DNA of 6,389 bases from DATGMP01 sp035293565. GTDB taxonomy: Bacteria > Pseudomonadota > Alphaproteobacteria > BOG-932 > Roseiterribacteraceae. Shown one piece after another: positions 1 to 6,389 of this stretch. The DNA is taken from the NCBI GenBank assembly GCA_035293565.1, contig DATGMP010000158.1:1-6389 (forward strand), read 5' to 3'. The translations under genes and the position numbers were made by a program. Each line of letters begins with the position of its first letter. Position 1 is the stretch's first letter. The notes beneath the pieces are model-generated. The model did no database searches. It was not told where the DNA came from and saw only the letters and a list, made by a program, of their open reading frames with translations.

Positions 1-133
1 TTCCGAACCAAAAGGTACGTTCCCACGCGTTACTCACCCGTCTGCCGCTGACGTATTGCTACGCCCGCTCGACTTGCATGTGTTAAGCCTGCCGCCAGCG
101 TTCGCTCTGAGCCAGGATCAAACTCTCAAGTTG
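1..133 (-). rRNA. rrs: 16S ribosomal RNA, 5' end (partial)
   Basis: The minus strand contains the universal 5' primer site AGAGTTTGATCCTGGCTCAG (its first base pairs with position 126), followed by the conserved GCTGGCGGCAGGCTTAACAC segment and GGGTGAGTAACGCGTGGGAA. The variable V1 stretch (GGGCGTAGCAATACGTCAGC) is the Bradyrhizobium/Nitrobacteraceae type. The mature 5' end is placed at 133 by comparison with E. coli, where seven bases precede AGAGTTTG; here they read CAACTTG. Only about 133 nt are present, and the gene continues beyond the left edge. Its own leader and promoter lie at 134-584. Identification is very secure. The genus call rests on memory of rRNA sequences, not on a search. 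Confidence 0.98.
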
Positions 134-361
134 GACTTGAAACTTTGAGCCGGCTGATCACAACGTTTGACGAGGTCCCACCATCTCGCAGACGATTCAC
201 ATCGCTACGACTGATCTCAATGAAGAGACCATGGTGTTACCTTTGAAACGTGTACCGCCGAAGTCTTTCGTCCGGTCCCGAGACAGGAAAGCCGAAGCTT
301 ACCTTATCTGCGAGACCCGCAAGGACTCCGCCGTCCACGTTTCTCTTTCTTCATCTTTACT

Positions 362-389
362 TGTCAAACAGCCCGGGACCGAAGGTCCC
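362..389 (-). promoter_or_regulatory. rrn antitermination signal (boxB hairpin + boxA)
   Basis: On the minus strand, a 6-bp perfect hairpin (GGGACC, loop TTC, GGTCCC; 375-389) is followed after one base by GGCTGTTTGACA (362-373). The latter resembles the E. coli rrn boxA TGCTCTTTAACA, with mismatches at a few positions. The order boxB then boxA, inside an rrn leader, is the arrangement recognised by the Nus factors (NusB-S10 on boxA), which let RNA polymerase read through the long untranslated operon. The hairpin and the order are visible in the sequence; the function is assigned by position and similarity. Confidence 0.65.
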
Positions 390-403
390 ACACCCTTAGG
401 TGT
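390..403 (-). other. Small hairpin in rrn leader
   Basis: This is a perfect 5-bp stem with a 4-nt loop (ACACC / TAAG / GGTGT on the minus strand), directly 5' of the boxB-like hairpin. The two hairpins are contiguous and could stack. Its role is unknown; it may be part of the leader fold used for antitermination or 16S assembly. Confidence 0.45.
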
Positions 404-432
404 TTTTCCGAAGCCCCACTCGACGACAAATC

Positions 433-455
433 ACAACCGACAACTTATCGGTTGT
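433..455 (-). other. 8-bp hairpin in rrn leader
   Basis: This is a perfect 8-bp inverted repeat (ACAACCGA / TCGGTTGT) with a 7-nt loop, about 80-100 nt into the predicted transcript. It has no U-run after it, so it does not look like a terminator. It could be an alternative boxB-like element, but the hairpin at 375-389 sits directly beside boxA and is the better boxB candidate. Confidence 0.5.
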
Positions 456-542
456 TTGATCACTCATCAGAATGAGGAGCTTCACGAGGCACAAACTCGG
501 TTTCGGCCAAGGGCCAAAACAGCGCCGCGCTCAGTGGTCGGG

Positions 543-584
543 GGTATAGACCCACCCGATCGGGGTGTCAACGCCTAATGTCAA
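543..584 (-). promoter_or_regulatory. rrn promoter
   Basis: On the minus strand there is a consensus -35 box TTGACA (566-571), a 17-bp spacer and a -10 box TATACC (543-548). This is a strong housekeeping-sigma promoter in the right place for the 16S gene. A second TTGACA lies 13 bp further upstream (579-584), but no -10 box sits at a fitting distance from it. The region behind the promoter on the minus strand (about 590-640) has A-rich tracts such as GCAAAATAA and GCAAAAACAA, which could act as UP elements for the polymerase alpha subunits. The start site is predicted near 536-538. Confidence 0.8.
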
Positions 585-897
585 CAAATCGTCGCATCAT
601 GTGAAGTTATTTTGCGGTGCATGGAAGCCGTTGTTTTTGCTGGCCTTGCGCCGTACTTGAGCCACAATCCTGCGACGTTCTGACGTCTCGTTAAGCTTTG
701 AATCGCCGGATGCCAGTGGGGGCTGCCGGCATTCGTCTGGTCGGAAGGTGGCGATCGCAAGATGTTCCTTCGTCTTCTTCCGGCGTCCGACCGATATCAA
801 GAGATCTAGCCGCATTGTTGTCCGCGATTCCGGCCGGCCTCGACCATCTTTGGGCCACTGATTTCCGGATAATTCTGCAGCAGGCGAGGTTTCCGAC

Positions 898-915
898 TTG
901 CTCCGCGAGGAGCAA
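898..915 (+). promoter_or_regulatory. Hairpin with GCGA (GNRA) tetraloop upstream of the M23 gene
   Basis: TTGCTCC, loop GCGA, GGAGCAA forms a perfect 7-bp stem closed by a GNRA tetraloop, 65 nt before the start codon of the M23 peptidase. No T-run follows, so it is a poor intrinsic terminator. It could stabilise the mRNA 5' end or be part of a leader structure. The structure is visible in the sequence; any role is inferred, and the transcription start is not known. Confidence 0.4.
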
Positions 916-966
916 ATCGAGATCAAAGCCGGACAGAGCTCTTCTGTTGTAGTGTCGGTCGAGTTT

Positions 967-972
967 GGGGGG
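967..972 (+). promoter_or_regulatory. Weak G-rich ribosome-binding site of the M23 gene
   Basis: A run of six G's ends eight bases before the TTG start. It can pair only partly with the anti-Shine-Dalgarno CCUCC (with G-U pairs), so initiation is probably modest. No ATG, GTG or TTG occurs in frame between the upstream stop (TAA at 870-872) and TTG 981, which supports 981 as the earliest possible start. Confidence 0.4.
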
Positions 973-980
973 ACGCGGGG

Positions 981-3050
981 TTGAGCCAACGGACGTCACG
1001 CGCGGGCGGGAATGGGCGCGACATCGGGATCATCGATCTCGGTCACGAGCCGCCGCTTTCCGTCGATGGCAGCGAAGCCGCTGTGATCGATCGCCGTCGC
1101 GTCTCCGTACAGTGGTTTAGCGGAACCATCCTGACCGGACTTTGCGGCGCGGCCCTGATCGGCGGCGCCGTTTTCGCTTCTCTCGACGGTGAAATGACCT
1201 TTGCCCGCGTGCCGGAGCGGGTGGAAAGCGCGCTGCGCGGCGCGTTCGGCGCCAACGATCGCGGCGCCGTCAGCCTGCACAAGGCCGACCGCCTGCCGCC
1301 GCCGGGCGAAGCCACCGCTGCCCGCAGCCTGGTGCGGGTTTCCACCGTCACCCGGGTCGGCAGCCGCGACGTGATCCGGGTGCGCCCGTTCATGCGGGTC
1401 TCCGGCAATCTGTCGATGACCCTGAGCGACCTCTCGGCCAAGATTCCCCCCTTCAACGCGCAGCGCATGCTGGCCGATGTCGGGGGATCGCAGACCTCCA
1501 ACGACGACGCCACCAATGCAGACGCCGCCGCCGAGCCGGATGCCGAGGTGTCCTTCGTCACCAAGGATCTCGGCACGGTGCTGCCGAAGGCCAAGATCGC
1601 TCCGAGCGTGGCGTTGGACGAGATCGTGATGCGGGTGCGCGATGCCGCCAACTGGCGTGGCAACGGCGCAAGCGGCGTGCGCTATGCGCTGGCCAATGCG
1701 ACCGCCGATTCGAGCGCGACCCAGTCCGACATTAAGATGGCCTACGCCACCGAAGGCCACGCGGCCGACCCCTATGCCGGCTTCGAGACGCGCGTGGTGC
1801 CCGAGAACGTGACGCTGCTGCCCAAGACCAAGGATCAGGTCACCGGCGGCAATCCCACCGGCGAACGCGTCCACATGGTGAAGAAGGGCGACAGCGTCGC
1901 CTCCGTGCTGCGCGACCAGGGCGCCTCGCCCGACGATATCAAGGCGATCATCGCCCTGCTGGGCGCGCGGGGCCGCGACGGCGGCATCAAGGAAGGCGAG
2001 AAGCTGCGCATCCTGATGGCCCCCGGGAGCCCCGCCCCCGGCGCCCGCCTGCAGCCCTGTCGCGTGATCATCGCCAACGACACCACGATCGAGGCCGACG
2101 TCGCGCTCTCCGACCTCGGCAAGTATGTCGCCGTCGACGTCGCGAGCATGAACACCGTCGCCGACGCGCCCGAGACCGCCAAGGCCGACGACGACGAGGA
2201 TGATGACGGCAGCGGCGTGCGGCTCTACCAGAGCATTTACGAGACCGCGCTGCGCAACAAGGTGCCGATGCCCGTGATCGACGACATGATCCGCATCTAC
2301 TCCTATGACGTCGACTTCCAGCGCAAGGTGCAGCCCGGCGATTCCTTCGACGTGTTCTACGCCGGCGAGGACGAAGGCACCAACACGAGCGCCGAGAAGA
2401 CCGAAGTGCTCTATGCCGCGCTGACCGTCGGCGGCGAGACCAAGAAATACTACCGCTTCCAGACCCCCGACGATGGCATCGTCGACTACTATGACGAGAC
2501 CGGCAAGAGCGCGAAGAAATTCCTGGTGCGCAAGCCGGTCAACGAGGCCATCATGCGTTCCGGCTTCGGCGCCCGCCATCATCCGATCCTCGGCGACATC
2601 AGGATGCACACCGGCGTCGACTGGGCCACCGCCTATGGCACGCCGATCTTTGCGGCCGGCAACGGCGCGATCGAGAAGATTGGCTGGGAAGGCGGCTACG
2701 GCAAATATATCCGCATCAAGCACAACAACGGCTACGAGACCGCCTACGGCCACATGTCCGCCTTCGCCAAGGGCATGGAAGTCGGCAAGCGCGTGCGCCA
2801 GGGCCAGGTGATCGGCTTTGTCGGCTCGACCGGCCAGTCGACCGGCGCTCACGTGCACTTCGAAATCCTGGTCAACGGCCGCTTCGTCGATCCCATGCGG
2901 GTGAAATTGCCGCGCGGCCGCGCGCTGGAAGGGCCGATGATGGCCAACTTCGAGAAGGAGCGCGACCGGCTCGACGGCATGATGGGCGGCCGCAACGGCT
3001 CCTCGGCCCGCATCTCCGATGCCGGCCCGATCCAGGTCACCAACCGCTAA
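981..3050 (+). CDS. M23 family (LytM-type) peptidoglycan endopeptidase, membrane-anchored
   Basis: This 689-aa protein is predicted to cleave peptide crosslinks in periplasmic peptidoglycan, as in the MepM/ShyA-type zinc endopeptidases that open the wall for growth or division. Residues 1-45 are cytoplasmic and end in a basic DRRR. One hydrophobic segment (about 46-67, WFSGTILTGLCGAALIGGAV) anchors it, so the rest is periplasmic. Residues 90-290 are an alphaproteobacterial region of low recognisable similarity. About 295-347 (VHMVKKGDSVASVL...) is a LysM/OapA-like wall-binding module, followed by an acidic linker (KADDDEDDDG, 401-410) and a MepM-like helical/beta region (412-500). The LytM domain (about 520-640) has all the catalytic residues: H543 and D547 in HTGVD, H591 in YGHMS, and H624 and H626 in HVHFE. 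It is therefore probably an active enzyme, unlike the degenerate EnvC/NlpD activators. The start is TTG at 981; the first internal options are GTG 1083 and later ATGs, which would cut off a long cytoplasmic N-terminus. The gene stands alone, divergent from rrn and convergent with clpB. The exact substrate bond is not determinable here. Confidence 0.93.
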   Translation: MSQRTSRAGGNGRDIGIIDLGHEPPLSVDGSEAAVIDRRRVSVQWFSGTILTGLCGAALIGGAVFASLDGEMTFARVPERVESALRGAFGANDRGAVSLHKADRLPPPGEATAARSLVRVSTVTRVGSRDVIRVRPFMRVSGNLSMTLSDLSAKIPPFNAQRMLADVGGSQTSNDDATNADAAAEPDAEVSFVTKDLGTVLPKAKIAPSVALDEIVMRVRDAANWRGNGASGVRYALANATADSSATQSDIKMAYATEGHAADPYAGFETRVVPENVTLLPKTKDQVTGGNPTGERVHMVKKGDSVASVLRDQGASPDDIKAIIALLGARGRDGGIKEGEKLRILMAPGSPAPGARLQPCRVIIANDTTIEADVALSDLGKYVAVDVASMNTVADAPETAKADDDEDDDGSGVRLYQSIYETALRNKVPMPVIDDMIRIYSYDVDFQRKVQPGDSFDVFYAGEDEGTNTSAEKTEVLYAALTVGGETKKYYRFQTPDDGIVDYYDETGKSAKKFLVRKPVNEAIMRSGFGARHHPILGDIRMHTGVDWATAYGTPIFAAGNGAIEKIGWEGGYGKYIRIKHNNGYETAYGHMSAFAKGMEVGKRVRQGQVIGFVGSTGQSTGAHVHFEILVNGRFVDPMRVKLPRGRALEGPMMANFEKERDRLDGMMGGRNGSSARISDAGPIQVTNR

Positions 3051-3117
3051 GGCGCCAATCTCCACCGCCTGCCTGGCACTGGCCCCATCCACGCCCGGCT
3101 TCCCCCTCCAAACGACC

Positions 3118-3144
3118 GAGGCGCCGCCGGGTTGGCCGCGCCTC
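3118..3144. terminator. GC-rich hairpin between convergent genes, candidate bidirectional terminator
   Basis: GAGGCGC (3118-3124) and GCGCCTC (3138-3144) form a perfect 7-bp stem. It extends, after one C-C mismatch, by GCC/GGC around a GGGTT loop. It lies about 68 nt past the M23 stop and 35 nt past the clpB stop, so it could end both convergent transcripts. Neither side has a T-run, so it may act as a weak intrinsic terminator, a Rho-assisted stop, or a 3'-end stabiliser. A second, weaker dyad (AGCTCA 3168-3173 / TGAGCT 3185-3190) overlaps the clpB stop codon. Confidence 0.45.
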
Positions 3145-3179
3145 CGTCAATCGCGTCACTGCAATTCAGCTCAGCCGGC

Positions 3180-5819
<2,640 letters not shown>

Positions 5820-5827
5820 CGGTTAAG

Positions 5828-5833
5828 TCCCTC
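5828..5833 (-). promoter_or_regulatory. clpB ribosome-binding site
   Basis: On the minus strand GAGGGA lies eight bases before the ATG (5817-5819). This is a good Shine-Dalgarno match and fixes the clpB start. Confidence 0.75.
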
Positions 5834-5893
5834 AGCCTGCCACGCCCGCCCCGAAGCGACGGATTTCGGCATCTTCGTTGGGTTTTCCGCCGA

Positions 5894-5917
5894 CCATGTT
5901 GATGTCCGTCAACACGG
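5894..5917 (-). other. Inverted repeat in the clpB leader
   Basis: TGTTGA (5897-5902) and TCAACA (5909-5914) form a perfect 6-bp dyad with a 6-nt spacer, extended by two more pairs beyond one mismatch. It sits 78-98 nt before the clpB ATG and, if the promoter proposed at 5957-5988 is right, lies in the 5' untranslated region. It could be an RNA hairpin or a protein-binding operator. Confidence 0.35.
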
Positions 5918-5956
5918 CCAAACGGCTGCGACACCGACGTTTCCGCCGGCTTGCGG

Positions 5957-5988
5957 CAAATGTGGGAAGGGCCTGGCCCGAACGGAAG
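5957..5988 (-). promoter_or_regulatory. Possible RpoH (sigma-32)-type promoter of clpB
   Basis: On the minus strand CTTCCG (5983-5988) is followed 18 nt after its CTTC by CCCACATTTG (5957-5966). The alphaproteobacterial heat-shock promoter consensus is roughly CTTG, 17-18 nt, CYTATNTNNG. The spacing fits and most fixed positions match, but the -35 has C for G and the -10 has two mismatches. clpB is a standard RpoH target, so the location is sensible. It predicts a 5' leader of about 130 nt. This is a pattern match by eye only. Confidence 0.35.
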
Positions 5989-6209
5989 AGGCGACTTCAC
6001 AAAATCGTGCGCAAGTGCGTCGGCGACCGGATTGAGGTGGAGCGGATGGGCCTGGTGTAAGCCGGCAAGGACCTTCCCCCTGTCGTCTTGCCGAATACCC
6101 CCACAGCGCGGAATCTGGCGGCGGCATGCGGGCGCAGACAATCGCAATAACGTTGGCCTGCGGTCATGCGTCGTGGCTTTCCGCCGGGACGACAATGAGG
6201 ACACGCTTC

Positions 6210-6389
6210 GTCATCCTCGCGGCGCCTTGCGCCCGAGCTTTGCATCTCGCTTCACGCCCGCAAAACGAAGAGGGCGCGGGGAAGGCCGGGTGGCCGCATG
6301 CACCCGGGGCCTGCGCGCAAGAAACATTGCGCGAGGCGCGTAGACCACAGGTACAGGCGGTGACAACCGGCCTTCCCCGCGCGATGGTG
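6210..6389. repeat. Bradyrhizobium-type interspersed repeat with inverted-repeat core (possibly truncated by window edge)
   Basis: From memory, the segment GCGCCCGAGCTTTGCATC ... GGGCGCGGGGAAGGCCGGGT ... TAGACCACAGGT ... CCGGCCTTCCCCGCGCGATGG matches a sequence that recurs between genes in Bradyrhizobium and related genomes and gives rise to many spurious predicted proteins (frames reading FTPAKRRGRGEGRV or similar). Within it, GCGCGGGGAAGGCCGG (6274-6289) and its exact reverse complement (6367-6382) form a 16-bp perfect inverted repeat 77 bp apart. Inside lies a hairpin, GCCT-(bulged G)-CGCGCAA, loop GAAACA, TTGCGCG-AGGC (6309-6337). No transposase is visible. The left boundary is approximate and the right end may lie outside. 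It could be a MITE-like element or a dispersed structured-RNA unit. Confidence 0.6.

Larger units (their letters stand above)
134..537 (-). other. rrn operon 5' leader (precursor rRNA)
   Basis: This is the transcribed leader between the predicted rrn start site (about 536-538, seven or so bases past the -10 box) and the mature 16S end at 133, about 400 nt long. It contains a boxB/boxA-like antitermination signal and at least two further perfect hairpins. A purine-rich stretch (GATGAAGAAAGAAAAG on the minus strand, about 340-355) follows boxA, as is common in rhizobial rrn leaders. The last bases before 16S would be removed by RNase III and 5'-maturation nucleases, pairing with sequence downstream of 16S that lies outside this window. 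A 115-codon frame on the opposite strand (231-578) runs through the leader and is almost certainly not a gene. Confidence 0.8.
585..980. other. Divergent intergenic region, no convincing gene
   Basis: This lies between the leftward rrn promoter and the rightward M23 gene. Open frames exist on both strands (698-952 plus, 597-989 minus), but their products are low-complexity, basic and resemble no family I know, and they have no good ribosome-binding site. A short palindrome (GACGT, loop TCTG, ACGTC, 674-687) and a GNRA-capped hairpin (898-915) are present. The promoter of the M23 gene must lie here, but I see no clear -35/-10 pair on the plus strand. Confidence 0.6.
5820..6209. other. clpB upstream region, no convincing gene
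   Basis: These 390 bases precede clpB. Open frames here on the plus strand (5878-6060, 5951-6343) and on the minus strand (5909-6127, 5997-6245, and one entering clpB out of frame, 5338-6204) give arginine/proline-rich products of no recognisable family. They look like random frames in GC-rich DNA. The stretch probably holds the clpB promoter and 5' leader. I see no tRNA or known riboswitch in it, and no clear ROSE-type thermometer near the clpB Shine-Dalgarno. Confidence 0.6.

Noticed and set aside
231..578. 115-codon open frame on the plus strand across the rrn leader
   Set aside because: It overlaps the rrn promoter, boxA and hairpins on the other strand, has no good ribosome-binding site, and resembles no protein family. 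Frames of this sort are common mis-annotations beside rRNA genes.
597..989. 130-codon minus-strand frame and 84-codon plus-strand frame (698-952) in the divergent region
   Set aside because: They overlap each other, lack Shine-Dalgarno signals and have compositions typical of chance frames.
996..3092. 698-codon open frame on the minus strand, antisense to the M23 gene
   Set aside because: It is the same GC-driven shadow effect; the product is rich in His, Gly, Ala and Val without any family motif, while the plus strand encodes a clear M23 enzyme.
5820..5880. ROSE-type RNA thermometer before clpB
   Set aside because: ROSE elements carry a conserved short pyrimidine/G motif pairing with the Shine-Dalgarno in a terminal hairpin. 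I could not find a convincing partner for GAGGGA in the leader.
6170..6218. Short dyads GTCGT/ACGAC (6170-6193) and GAGGA/TCCTC (6197-6218) as terminators
   Set aside because: They have only five base pairs each, wide loops and no T-run. They may just be part of the repeat's left flank.
5951..6343. 130-codon plus-strand frame next to clpB
   Set aside because: Its second half is a translation of the interspersed repeat, a well-known source of spurious proteins in Bradyrhizobium; the first half is arginine-rich and unrecognisable.

Overview
The window looks like chromosomal DNA from a slow-growing rhizobium or close relative (Bradyrhizobium, or another genus of Nitrobacteraceae such as Afipia, Nitrobacter or Rhodopseudomonas). 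The evidence is the first 133 bases, which read on the minus strand as the 5' end of a Bradyrhizobium-like 16S rRNA. The high GC content, the alphaproteobacterial character of both proteins, and an interspersed repeat at the right edge that I recognise from Bradyrhizobium genomes agree with this.

Layout. Positions 1-133 are the start of a 16S rRNA gene pointing left, so the rest of the rrn operon lies outside the window. Positions 134-584 hold its leader and promoter: a TTGACA/TATACC promoter with a 17-bp spacer, a leader of roughly 400 nt with several hairpins, and a boxB-boxA-like antitermination signal. Positions 585-980 are a divergent intergenic region with no convincing gene. Positions 981-3050 (plus strand) encode a membrane-anchored M23 (LytM-type) peptidoglycan endopeptidase of 689 aa that starts at TTG. 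Positions 3051-3179 are a short convergent gap with a strong GC-rich hairpin, probably a shared terminator. Positions 3180-5819 (minus strand) encode the disaggregase ClpB, 879 aa and intact. Positions 5820-6209 are the clpB upstream region, with a possible heat-shock-type promoter. Positions 6210-6389 enter an interspersed repeat containing a perfect 16-bp inverted repeat around a nested hairpin; it runs toward or past the window edge.

How the parts relate. These are mostly independent housekeeping units rather than one pathway: ribosome synthesis, cell-wall remodelling and protein disaggregation. The rrn operon and the M23 gene diverge from a shared ~400-bp region, while the M23 gene and clpB converge on the 3118-3144 hairpin. 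I found no evidence for a new multi-gene system. The least ordinary items are the right-edge repeat, a GNRA-capped hairpin just upstream of the M23 gene, and the candidate RpoH-type promoter of clpB.
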